Positions 1-7,964 of a stretch of DNA of 55,584 nucleotides are shown piece by piece. A model generated the notes under the pieces. That model was given only the letters and a program-made list of their open reading frames with translations, ran no database searches and was not told the DNA's origin. The stretch is taken from NCBI GenBank assembly GCA_023443455.1, contig JAEZUE010000048.1, forward strand, positions 1 through 55,584. Direction: 5' to 3'. Position 1 is the first letter of the stretch; each line of letters opens with the position of its first letter. A program made the translations under genes and the position numbers. This DNA is from Verrucomicrobiota bacterium. Its GTDB lineage: Bacteria > Verrucomicrobiota > Verrucomicrobiia > Opitutales > Opitutaceae.

Positions 1-187
1 CACCGGGTTTCGCCTGCGCGTTAGGCCGTGGCAATGTGCTGACGATGCGCTTGCGAATCAGCTTCGGAAGTACCCGCAAGCAGGTCGCTTCAAGTTGCGC
101 TTGGAACCAAGCGGTGTCTTCGGCGGAAAATTGAAACCGCGGCTCCATCGCCGCGAGTTTCTGTCGGAGTAGATTTTGATCGGTCAT
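1..187 (-). CDS. Hypothetical protein, N-terminal part (runs off the left edge)
   Basis: An open frame on the minus strand begins with ATG at 187 and stays open for 62 codons to the window edge, starting MTDQNLLRQKLAAMEPRF. The visible part is charged and probably helical, with an Arg/Lys-rich stretch (LRVLPKLIRKRIV). I do not recognise a family. It is divergent from the NACHT gene at 363, and the roughly 175-bp gap between them would hold both promoters. It probably belongs to the same accessory region. Only the N-terminus is present, so function cannot be judged. Confidence 0.5.
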   Translation of the reverse strand, partial: MTDQNLLRQKLAAMEPRFQFSAEDTAWFQAQLEATCLRVLPKLIRKRIVSTLPRPNAQAKPG

Positions 188-362
188 GGTGATTCGTCTT
201 GTTGACGCGCACCATTCTGCCACCACGCCGCTACCAATTCCTCACCGCAGATTCGCGCGAATGCGTGTGACGGGGATCCCCAGATTCTAGTCGGTGCTGT
301 CGCAGCGAGCGTCGAGGGAAAATCATTGCGCCGTTTCGCGGACGTGGCGAAAAAGCTTCAAG

Positions 363-3300
363 ATGAAGGCACCAAATTCAACGCAAAGCGATACCCGCGC
401 TTTTGTTGAACTAGACCGACTGTTTGTCCCTCTTGCAGATCAGTCAGGGTCCGAAGACGCTGCCGCCGATAGCTACCTGTTGGTTAAGCACGTATCAGGC
501 CTGAGCTGGGACAAGGTGTTACGTAGACGCCTCGTTGTTGTTCTTGGAGAACCAGGCAGTGGCAAAACAGAAGAGCTTCAGAATAAGGCGGCGTCGCTTA
601 ACGCGGCGGGCCAATTCGCATTTTTCGTCCGTCTTGATGAGTTGACGCTGACTCCGTTCCCTACGGTTGTCGGCCAAGAAGGCATGCTCGCCATGGCCGC
701 GTGGCGTAAGGGAAATAGGCCTGCGACGTTCTTTCTGGATTCGGTTGATGAGTCGAAGATCCAGAAGGCATCGGATTTTCAGACCGCCCTAAGGCGGTTT
801 CGTGACGCCATCGGTCCTGCGTTGATTCCCCGCACCCACATCGTTCTCAGTTCGCGGATTAGCGAGTGGCACCCCGAAACGGACGGCGCCGAAGTTTGCG
901 CTCTGTTTGGAGTACCCTTCCAACGCGTTTCTGGCGATCGCCAAGACACCGATGCTAACGCGCTTCTAGTTGTCCTGTTAGCGCCGCTTGACAGGGATCA
1001 GGTGGAGAAGTTCGCGCGCGCTCGACGGATCTCAGATGTCGCGACTTTTCTCCATGCGCTGGATGGAGCTCACGCATGGGAATTCGCGCGCCGGCCAATC
1101 GATGTTATCGCACTCGCCGAGATGTGGGCCGAGCGCGGAACAATCGGAACACTGACGGAATTGGTCGAATTCGACGTTGAGCTCAAATTGCGTGAACCGC
1201 GTTCCCATAGCGGAGATTTGCTCACGAGAACGGAGGCAAGAGCGGGTGCGGAAGCGCTGGCGGCTGCCGCAATCTTCGGACATCAGTTCAGTATCAAAGT
1301 CCCGGACAATGCGCTCGTCGTTTTGGACGCTTTCGACGGGCGCGGCGCAGTACCCGACGAGTTTACTGACGACAAGTACCGCATGTTGCTGTCCCGGCCA
1401 CTGTTCGATGGAGCCAGCTTCGGTCGGATTCGCTTTCATCACCGCCGCATCCGGGAGTATCTCGCAGCACAATGGGTGATGAAACGTATGGAACAGGGCT
1501 GCCCTATCGATGAGTTGGATGCTTTGTTCTTTGTCGAGCGGGATGGAGCACGCGTCATTCGAGCCTCTTTGAGGCCTGTTGCTCCCTGGTTCTGTGCAGG
1601 AACGCGGCCGTGGAATCAGTTTATGCGTCAATGGCTGCTCGAAACAGCCCCTGCTCTATACCTGCGATATGGCGATCCTCAATCGCTCTCACTGGCAGAA
1701 AAGCGGGCCGTCTTGCATGCCATCATTTCCCGCAACCTAGGTCGGGACTATGCTTGGTTGAATGCTGATGAAGACGCGTTGGCGCGCATCGCTGATCCCG
1801 CGCTCGCTCCGGAGATTTCTGGCATCTTGCTCAATCAGCAGGCGCCACGCGATCTCCGCGAGACGATGTTCATGATGGTCGTTCGCGGAAAACTCGCTGG
1901 TTGCCTAGATGCGGCCCTGCGCGTCGTTGCTGATGCTACCGAATCCGACACGATGAGGAGCTACGCCTGCATCGCCCTCCGTGAGTGTGCGTTGCCGGCG
2001 CACAAGCGTCTGTGGGCAGAAATCGTAACGCAGGCTGCAAGTTTGCCTATGGCGGTTGCTCATGCAGCCGTGGAGGATCTCCTTCCCGAGTTTTTGACCG
2101 ACCACGCCGCGCTTGAGACCTTGATGAAGGCGCGGAACACGCGGCGTAATCAACCAGAGCTCCCACGCTTGCTTTCCAGCAAACTGCAGGCCGCGTTGCG
2201 ACCGGAGTCTTGTGGAGTGCTGCTGGCCGGACTCGTTCGGCGCTTGCGACAAGAACCCCACTTTCCGGCCGAACGCGGTCAATTACCCATCTCCCAAGAG
2301 TTCGGTTGGTATCGGGGGTTGCTCGCGCCCATCATGATCACGTTGTTTCGCCAACCAAAGCTCACCGACGAGGAGATCACCAATGCGAGCTTGGGGATCT
2401 GGTTCGCCTGTAGCATGCGCGCGGACAGTGGTATGGAGAAGGATGATTTGCCTGCGCTCGAAGCGTCGTCCGCACAACATCCCGTGGTGCGGCGCCGCCT
2501 GTTCTGGGAGAAGGTGGCGGCCGAGCAGGATGAAAACCGGCCCGTTCGGCAGTTCTGGAGGGGTTACTTCTGGCACAGCGACATAATGATGCAACCGGCG
2601 GCCTCGGACACCGAGTGGCTGCTTGCGGACATCTCAGAACGTGCCGTTTCGAATGAACGGTTGATCGCATTGTATCTGGCATTGGAAAGATGGATGGACG
2701 GTGGCCGTCCGGCCGCATTGCTGCGACGAATTCGAACAGCGGCGGCCCTCCATTCCGACCTAAGGTCGTCGCTAAGTGGGTTTTTGCGCTCGGTCCGCTT
2801 TCTTGAAGTGCGCCGTTGGTGGCGTTTCAAGGTGTGGCAGCGTGTGGGCAGCGGGTTTTGGTGGGAACGTCAGTGGGATCGTTTGCGCGCCCGCTATTAC
2901 AAAGTCTCCAACTATGTTCACATATCGGTTCGCGCGCACAAAGTGGCGCGCGGGGATATGGACAATATTCTCTCTTGGCTCCTCAACCACGCCGAACGGG
3001 GCCAAGGCCACCTTTGGTCCAGTGTTGACTGGGCTGCTTTCGAGAAATCATGGGGGCAGCGCATCGCTTGTGCCGCTCGCGCCGGTCTCAAGACCTTCTG
3101 GCGCCGCTATACGCCACTACTTCCGCATGACAAGCCGAACGCCAATGAGACAAGCAACGGGGTAATTCTTGGTCTGGCCGGACTGCACCTTGCTTGGGAC
3201 GCTGGCGAACTCAACGTTGCGGACCTGACAGACGCTGACGTTGCAGCGCTTACGCGTTACGCCGTCAACGAACTGAACGGCTTCCCGCCGTGGTATCCTT

Positions 3301-4655
3301 CGCTGATGGCGGACAGGCCCGTTCCGGTTGGCATGGTGCTCAGCGAGTGCGTCCGCGGCGAGTGGGCGATCCAAGAAGAAAAACGGGAGCGATGGGACGT
3401 GCTTAACCGTCTGGCGTGGTCGGGAATGGAAGTCGACTCGCAGACCAGGAGCACGATGCTGACGCTATTAGCCTCGGGAGATCCTGCGCACGTCTACCCA
3501 CTCAACCAAGTCCTAACGGCGCTCTTCAATTCGGCCAATCTACCGGCCGAAGAATTGCGGAGCATCGCGGCAACTAGGTTCCCTCCGATTGTTCGTGAAG
3601 GTCCGACCTTGGCTGCGTGGTTCACTGTTTGGGTGCAACTCGAGCCATTCGCCGCGATGGATGCGTGGGAGGAACGGATCCGACAACTACCGACTGCCGA
3701 CAGGATCATGATCGCAGTGTGCGCTGGATTAAACGGCCGCGATGCACAAGTCGGGCCGCGACTAGCGGATCAGTCCTACCTCACATCGAAGGTATTGCAA
3801 CGACTCGTGCCCATCGTCACACGACACGTCCGGTTTGTCGACGACCTTAACCGAGCCAACTCGGGTAGCTACTCGCCTACGAACCGCGATTTTGCTCAAG
3901 AGTTTCGCGAAAGTCTCTTCCGGCGGCTCGCAGATCTGTCTGACCCCGGTGCTGCCGAAGTGCTCGCCGAACTCGCGAACGACCCAGCGCTCACTTCGCG
4001 TCGCGACGACCTGCTACATTTCCGCGAGGAACTCATCGAACGTCTCGCCGAAGCCGAACGTTGGCGCCCCGCCGATGTTCGGAACTTCGAAAAGGAGCAC
4101 GAGATGGATCCCTACACGGACTTCGACCTGTACCGCATCGGCCGCAAACGACTTACCAGCATCAAGCGAGAAGTCGAAATGTCTGATGCCGGACTACGAT
4201 CTCAGGTGTCGAGCACCGCCAACGAGCGCGATTTCCGAATCTGGCTGGCGAATCAGCTCATGCTCCGCCGCAATAACCGCTATACCGTGCCGCAGGAGGT
4301 CGAGATCGATCAACAGCAGCGCCCAGATATCCGGTTGGAAAACCCGCGAGCGGGCTACGTTCCAATTGAAGTCAAGCTTGCGAGCGAGTGGTCACTACCG
4401 GTCCTATTGGAGCGGCTAGAAAACCAGGTATACGGACAGTACCTTCGGGCACATGACGCGAACTACGGGTTCTTTGTTCTAGGTCTTGTTGAGCCAAAGC
4501 ATCGTTGGGCCAATCCCGCTGGTGGTCGGTTGGCAATAGATGAAGTTGTCTTGATTCTTGAAACGAAAGCTCGGGAACTGTCTGTCGCATATGGAAGACG
4601 AAAAGTAGTTTCGGTTATTTCGATCGAATTTCGGCGCCCCCCAAATGCCACGTAG
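363..4655 (+). CDS. NACHT/STAND-type NTPase with C-terminal PD-(D/E)XK nuclease domain (candidate anti-phage protein)
   Basis: A protein of 1430 aa from the ATG at 363; an in-frame GTG at 294 would add 23 residues with no clear ribosome site. Seen in the sequence: Walker A GEPGSGKT at residues 62-69, a NACHT-style Walker B FFLDSVDE at 123-130, a sensor-like VLSSRISEW at 161-169, and FHHRRIREYLAA at 358-369, which matches the helical motif that usually ends NACHT modules. About 900 residues of mostly helical, Trp/Arg-rich sequence follow, possibly HEAT- or TPR-like. Near the C-terminus, RPDIRL with D1322 followed by IEVK (E1336, K1338) forms a PD-(D/E)XK nuclease signature. Known bacterial STAND proteins (Avs, bNACHT) act in phage defence, usually with the effector at the N-terminus; here the nuclease is at the other end. 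The defence role is inferred from domains and the mobile context. The membrane protein gene starts 18 bp downstream. Confidence 0.85.
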   Translation: MKAPNSTQSDTRAFVELDRLFVPLADQSGSEDAAADSYLLVKHVSGLSWDKVLRRRLVVVLGEPGSGKTEELQNKAASLNAAGQFAFFVRLDELTLTPFPTVVGQEGMLAMAAWRKGNRPATFFLDSVDESKIQKASDFQTALRRFRDAIGPALIPRTHIVLSSRISEWHPETDGAEVCALFGVPFQRVSGDRQDTDANALLVVLLAPLDRDQVEKFARARRISDVATFLHALDGAHAWEFARRPIDVIALAEMWAERGTIGTLTELVEFDVELKLREPRSHSGDLLTRTEARAGAEALAAAAIFGHQFSIKVPDNALVVLDAFDGRGAVPDEFTDDKYRMLLSRPLFDGASFGRIRFHHRRIREYLAAQWVMKRMEQGCPIDELDALFFVERDGARVIRASLRPVAPWFCAGTRPWNQFMRQWLLETAPALYLRYGDPQSLSLAEKRAVLHAIISRNLGRDYAWLNADEDALARIADPALAPEISGILLNQQAPRDLRETMFMMVVRGKLAGCLDAALRVVADATESDTMRSYACIALRECALPAHKRLWAEIVTQAASLPMAVAHAAVEDLLPEFLTDHAALETLMKARNTRRNQPELPRLLSSKLQAALRPESCGVLLAGLVRRLRQEPHFPAERGQLPISQEFGWYRGLLAPIMITLFRQPKLTDEEITNASLGIWFACSMRADSGMEKDDLPALEASSAQHPVVRRRLFWEKVAAEQDENRPVRQFWRGYFWHSDIMMQPAASDTEWLLADISERAVSNERLIALYLALERWMDGGRPAALLRRIRTAAALHSDLRSSLSGFLRSVRFLEVRRWWRFKVWQRVGSGFWWERQWDRLRARYYKVSNYVHISVRAHKVARGDMDNILSWLLNHAERGQGHLWSSVDWAAFEKSWGQRIACAARAGLKTFWRRYTPLLPHDKPNANETSNGVILGLAGLHLAWDAGELNVADLTDADVAALTRYAVNELNGFPPWYPSLMADRPVPVGMVLSECVRGEWAIQEEKRERWDVLNRLAWSGMEVDSQTRSTMLTLLASGDPAHVYPLNQVLTALFNSANLPAEELRSIAATRFPPIVREGPTLAAWFTVWVQLEPFAAMDAWEERIRQLPTADRIMIAVCAGLNGRDAQVGPRLADQSYLTSKVLQRLVPIVTRHVRFVDDLNRANSGSYSPTNRDFAQEFRESLFRRLADLSDPGAAEVLAELANDPALTSRRDDLLHFREELIERLAEAERWRPADVRNFEKEHEMDPYTDFDLYRIGRKRLTSIKREVEMSDAGLRSQVSSTANERDFRIWLANQLMLRRNNRYTVPQEVEIDQQQRPDIRLENPRAGYVPIEVKLASEWSLPVLLERLENQVYGQYLRAHDANYGFFVLGLVEPKHRWANPAGGRLAIDEVVLILETKARELSVAYGRRKVVSVISIEFRRPPNAT

Positions 4656-4673
4656 TTTTTTCAAATAAAGCCT

Positions 4674-5336
4674 ATGCATGCGCCTCAATATCAAAACAAA
4701 TCAGGCTGGGAGAAGCTGATCTCCTTCTACGAAAACTCCCAACGCGAACACCTAAGGTCTATATCTGCAACTCGACGGCTGATGGAGTTTGCAACGATCG
4801 TTTTCTCTATTTTTGCATTCTTGTTGCATATCGCAAATGACACAGAGCAGGAGGCGGTTGCGATCCCGTTCCTGGGACTTGTTGTGAGTCCGGACTTTTC
4901 GTATACATTCGTGACCTGCGTACTGTCTGTTATGGCATCGGTTGCCTTGGCTACTGCACGACGGCAGATAAGTTGGCAGGATGCATTGGCGAAAACCGGG
5001 GAAACGTGGCGCGAATATGCGTCCGCTGGGCAACCATGCACACTTGCCTCGTCTGGGAAGTATTTCTTTGTGCGCCTTGGAGCTTTACTGGTCCCTAGTC
5101 ACTTCCATTTGGTCTTTGATAGTATATACGACCATGGGATAATGTGGTTTTCCCGGTTGCTTCATGTAGTTACAGCAGTTGTGTTCTGGGGTGTCATTTT
5201 CGGAACGCTTTGGTATTCTTCGTATCATTCCAGTCATACGACACTAGCTCTCTTCGATTACCCAATCGCGAAGATTGCATTCTGGACACCCGCTGTTTTT
5301 TGCGCAATGCTCGTTGTCGATTTGGCTAGTGATTAA
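4674..5336 (+). CDS. Four-helix membrane protein, putative partner of the NACHT-nuclease
   Basis: A protein of 220 aa starting 18 bp after the NACHT stop, on the same strand, so probably co-transcribed. Hydrophobic segments lie at about residues 38-53, 77-95, 161-181 and 199-217, with a soluble, Trp- and charge-containing loop at about 97-130 between the second and third. The N-terminus (about 1-35) is charged and helical. I do not recognise a named family; the layout is loosely like small membrane effectors or SLATT-type proteins but without a convincing motif. Base use differs from the chromosome: four of its twelve isoleucines are encoded by ATA. A role as effector or regulator of the NACHT protein is inferred from position alone. 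Confidence 0.7.
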   Translation: MHAPQYQNKSGWEKLISFYENSQREHLRSISATRRLMEFATIVFSIFAFLLHIANDTEQEAVAIPFLGLVVSPDFSYTFVTCVLSVMASVALATARRQISWQDALAKTGETWREYASAGQPCTLASSGKYFFVRLGALLVPSHFHLVFDSIYDHGIMWFSRLLHVVTAVVFWGVIFGTLWYSSYHSSHTTLALFDYPIAKIAFWTPAVFCAMLVVDLASD

Positions 5337-5433
5337 TGAGGTGTTTGCCGCCTAGTTGACACGCGTGCTGACACTGAATCAGAAGAACGCGAATCACAGC
5401 CTGGGCAGCGTACTTTGTGGTGCATTGTGTGTC

Positions 5434-5510
5434 TGGTCGGCCCGGTGGGATTCGAACCCACAACCCGGCCCTTATAAAGAGCCAGCTCTGACCAATTGAG
5501 CTACGGGCCG
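5434..5510 (-). tRNA. tRNA-Ile (anticodon UAU)
   Basis: A full cloverleaf of 77 nt including an encoded CCA end. The acceptor arms CGGCCCG/CGGGCCG pair over 7 bp. The D-arm is GCTC/GAGC, the anticodon stem GGCTC/GGGCC has the 7-nt loop TTTATAA, and the T-arm is GTGGG-TTCGAAT-CCCAC with discriminator A73. The loop has T33, anticodon TAT and A37, so it should read the AUA codon. Most bacteria read AUA with a lysidine-modified CAU tRNA instead, so a UAU version is unusual and often found on mobile elements. It lies between the NACHT pair and the integrase. Confidence 0.9.
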
Positions 5511-5539
5511 ACGTGGGAAGTCGCGCCCGGTGAGATTGG

Positions 5540-5581
5540 CCTACGTCAATCCCGATCCGACGCGAGTCGCGTCGGCGTAGG
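5540..5581. repeat. Strong inverted repeat near the integrase 3' end
   Basis: A perfect 8-bp stem CCGACGCG-AGT-CGCGTCGG at 5557-5575 sits inside an outer pair CCTACG (5540-5545) and CGTAGG (5576-5581), with an 11-nt bulge on one side. It lies between the tRNA-Ile and the 3' end of the integrase. No T-run follows on either strand, so it is not a clear terminator. It could be a recombinase or replication site, or a remnant. Confidence 0.6.
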
Positions 5582-5764
5582 TATCGAGTGGAATCCATTG
5601 CTCATGCGGCAAGTGGACCTTGGCGGTGCGATGAACGCAACCCGGAATCGGTGCCCACGGATCGGTGCTGTTCCCCGGCGACGTAGGGGCACTTGCAAAC
5701 AAGCAAGTCGCCTTGCATTTCTGCAAGCTACGAGCGAAACACGCGACTTGTGCTCAGTGCCTAG

Positions 5765-7015
5765 TTACGCACCGGTCGCTGCTTTCTGGAAGGGGATGGG
5801 CTCCTCGTTCTGTTTGGTCGGACGCAGAGCCCAGTAGTTCGAGGCCACTGCGCGCGTGGCCAAGCCCTTGTAGTGCCGATGGAGAATGTCGACGCTGTGT
5901 CCCATCTGCAAAGCGGTCTTGGCCTCATCTTCGAAGAACGCCAGGTGCATTGAAGCGCACGTGTGGCGGAGACAGTTGTGCTTCCACTCAATCGGATCGA
6001 GCGCTGGCTTGGCTTCGGCTCCCTGGGTGTTGGCGTGCGCAAGAACCTCGCGGATGGCTTCGTTGTAGGTGTCTTCGCTGCCTTTGAAGACCGGCTCCTT
6101 CTCTTTCCGCAGGTCTTGCAACCATTCGAGGAGGTTGGGCTGGATGTCGACCACCCGACGTGCACGGGTTTTGGCCTTCGCGGCTGAAACCTCGATCACA
6201 TCCAGTTGCACATCCTTCCACTCCAGCGCACACACCTCGGAACGCCGCAGACCGGCGAAGAGCTGGATCGCCATCGCGGCAAGCGCCGGCGACTTGGTGT
6301 CTGCGGCTGCCGCGAGCAAACGTTCGGTTTCCGTCACCGAAAGGATGCCGGCTGGGGCGTCCTCAACACGTGCCTTGTCGATGACGGCGGCCGGATTCTC
6401 CGCGGTCCATTTCTGGGCGACGCAGTAGTCGAAGAACGTGCGCAGGGTGACGATGTAGTTGTTGCGGGTCTTGGGGGACTGCTCGCGGTCATCCAGCCAG
6501 GACTCCAGTTCGCGGGTGGTGATGAGGTTCACCCGCTTGTTCGCGAAGACCTTCTCCAGTTGGTCGAACTGGGAGTCGAGATTCGTGATGTACCGTTCCT
6601 TGAGATTCGCAGCCCTGCGGCTCGCGATGAAAGCGAGACGAGCGTCCTTGAAGAGGGATGTGCCGCCGGCGGGCAGCGCGTGCTTGAGGAAGAACCTCAC
6701 AGCCTCGGAAAGGCTTAGTGGGCGCCCAACGGTGGCAGCCGCTTTGTCCAATTCCTCTTTGCACCGAAACGCCTCCACCCGGAGAGCCGGCGGGATGATG
6801 AAGGTCTCGTTGCCTTCTTCGGCGCGGGTTTCGAGTACGCCCTCGATGTGTTTTTTCGCCGCTCCGGCGGAGTCAAAGAAACACCGCTTGCGGGTGGTGC
6901 CCGTAATCTTCTTCCCCATCTCGACCATCCAGTAGGCCGCAGCGCGCTTTGATCCTTTGGGGATCACGCGCTTCTCGCTGTCGAGTTTGAGGAGCTTGAT
7001 GCCGGAAATCTTCAT
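5765..7015 (-). CDS. Tyrosine recombinase / phage-type integrase
   Basis: A protein of 416 aa. An N-terminal arm-binding region and a SAM-like core-binding region (about 120-215) precede the catalytic domain. The catalytic set is complete: R257 in AGLRRSE, a Lys at about 280-282, H346 and R350 in KHNCLRHTCAS, H373 in MGH and nucleophile Y382 in HRHYKGL. It should cut and rejoin DNA at an att site. The start codon lies about 78 bp from the tRNA-like att copy at 7093-7135, the usual arrangement for islands that use the 3' end of a tRNA gene. The stop is TAA at 5765. It is probably the integrase that inserted the left part of the accessory region. Confidence 0.95.
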   Translation of the reverse strand: MKISGIKLLKLDSEKRVIPKGSKRAAAYWMVEMGKKITGTTRKRCFFDSAGAAKKHIEGVLETRAEEGNETFIIPPALRVEAFRCKEELDKAAATVGRPLSLSEAVRFFLKHALPAGGTSLFKDARLAFIASRRAANLKERYITNLDSQFDQLEKVFANKRVNLITTRELESWLDDREQSPKTRNNYIVTLRTFFDYCVAQKWTAENPAAVIDKARVEDAPAGILSVTETERLLAAAADTKSPALAAMAIQLFAGLRRSEVCALEWKDVQLDVIEVSAAKAKTRARRVVDIQPNLLEWLQDLRKEKEPVFKGSEDTYNEAIREVLAHANTQGAEAKPALDPIEWKHNCLRHTCASMHLAFFEDEAKTALQMGHSVDILHRHYKGLATRAVASNYWALRPTKQNEEPIPFQKAATGA

Positions 7016-7083
7016 CGTGGCGTAATGGCTGCAAAATCTGCCACCAATCTGCCACTGTCAACCGCTCTCCTCTAGAAACGTCA

Positions 7084-7130
7084 TGCTCATAACCTGAAGG
7101 TCCTGGGTTCAAATCCCAGCCCTGCACCCA
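7084..7130 (+). pseudogene. 3' fragment of an initiator tRNA (tRNA-fMet-like), att site
   Basis: The sequence contains an anticodon loop CTCATAA (anticodon CAU), the following stem, a T-arm CTGGG-TTCAAAT-CCCAG, an acceptor arm CCCTGCA and then CCCA. CTCATAACC.GAAGGTC and TTCAAATC are typical of bacterial initiator tRNA. The D-arm and 5' acceptor half are absent, because the preceding bases belong to the integrase region. It is therefore a tRNA 3' end left by integration, not a working gene. Confidence 0.8.
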
Positions 7131-7135
7131 ATTTC
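7093..7135. repeat. att direct repeat, copy 1 (43 bp)
   Basis: From CCTGAAGGTC through the acceptor end to CAATTTC this is identical, base for base, to 9817-9859. It covers the 3' third of the tRNA-fMet-like gene plus seven bases after the CCA-like end. Identical tRNA 3' ends flanking foreign genes are the standard sign of site-specific integration. This copy lies next to the integrase start. Confidence 0.9.
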
Positions 7136-7167
7136 GGCCCTCGGAAGTAGCTTCCGAGGGCCTTTTT
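7136..7167 (+). terminator. Rho-independent terminator after att copy 1
   Basis: A perfect 12-bp stem, GGCCCTCGGAAG / CTTCCGAGGGCC with loop TAG, is followed by TTTTT. It directly follows the tRNA-like att sequence, as expected of the transcription stop of a tRNA gene or of the joined element end. Confidence 0.9.
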
Positions 7168-7482
7168 GTTGAACGAGTTACGCGATTCTTGTGTCTGCCC
7201 TGTTTCCTTCAGCCGTATCCACGGACTTAGATGGACTTAGGTGGATTTCGGAGGACCCCTGCCACAGTTTCTGCCACAGTTCATCGCAGTCGTTCCCGGT
7301 CCTTACCATTGGAGGGATCGGCGACCGACATTTGAGGGGGCGGCGCTGCCATCATCATCGTCGATGACGAACCAATCTCCTACCTGGCTCAGGCTGAATC
7401 ACATCACCCGATTGCGCTTCAGAAGGAGCACCCCGACGGAAGCGTCAGCGAGACTCTCTTTGCCGACGAGCCGAACGCGGCC

Positions 7483-7785
7483 ATGCAGGCAGAGACTTCT
7501 GAGCAGGTTGCGAAGCTCAGATCCGTTCTGCTCGGGCGGTGTTCAGCACGAGAGCGGTTGATCTTCTTTCTCCACTTTCCTCACTGGCTGCTTGCCGAGG
7601 CCGAGATTGGTGAGGTCGCCGATAAGTATGGCGACCGTGTCGAGCTTGAGGGGATCGACATCCCGACCCGCGCCGGACGGCTTGTGGCTATCGCCGGCCG
7701 GTTGAGGCTCACTCGCGAGCGCGTCCGACAAATTCATGGAGCGACGATCAAGAAGCTCCGGCTAGCCTTGAGGGCGGCAACATGA
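7483..7785 (+). CDS. Sigma-70 region 4-like protein, possibly a truncated sigma factor
   Basis: A protein of 100 aa from the ATG at 7483. The C-terminus, LRLTRERVRQIHGATIKKLR, matches the helix-turn-helix of sigma-70 region 4.2, and the part before it (KLRSVLLGRCSARERLIFFL) resembles region 4.1. The same frame is open upstream from 7336 with sigma region 3-like text (DEPISYLAQ, DGSVSETLFADE) but no ATG or GTG, only a CTG. The gene may therefore be a remnant cut off at its 5' end by the nearby att junction, or it may start at a rare codon. It might act as an anti-sigma or regulatory DNA-binding protein; function unknown. It lies between the att site and the AbiE pair. Confidence 0.5.
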   Translation: MQAETSEQVAKLRSVLLGRCSARERLIFFLHFPHWLLAEAEIGEVADKYGDRVELEGIDIPTRAGRLVAIAGRLRLTRERVRQIHGATIKKLRLALRAAT

Positions 7786-7964
7786 GGGCGAGGTGACTGA
7801 AAATCGACGATGGGGCGCGATCATTCATGCGCCCTGTCGCTCTCGAGGTGGAGATCAGTGGTTTATTCTATTGCGGTAAAAGATAAAAAAACTAGCAGTA
7901 GGTGAAATGAAATAAACCAACTCGGGTTTAAACGAATGCAGCTACAGTCAGAAATCCTAGTCAT
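7786..7964. promoter_or_regulatory. AT-rich spacer before the abiE operon
   Basis: This 179-bp gap is much richer in A and T than its surroundings, especially 7861-7960 (for example GATAAAAAAACTAG). It is the likely promoter and operator region of the AbiEi/AbiEii pair, since AbiEi antitoxins repress their own promoters by binding inverted repeats. I could not fix clear -35 and -10 boxes or a convincing operator. Confidence 0.35.

Noticed and set aside
5434..5510. tRNA-Ile as the integration site of the island
   Set aside because: No second copy of its 3' end is present in the window, while the fMet-like 3' end is duplicated exactly.
7241..7561. 106-codon plus-strand frame
   Set aside because: Different frame from the sigma-like protein, Pro/Arg/Ser-rich and with no motif.
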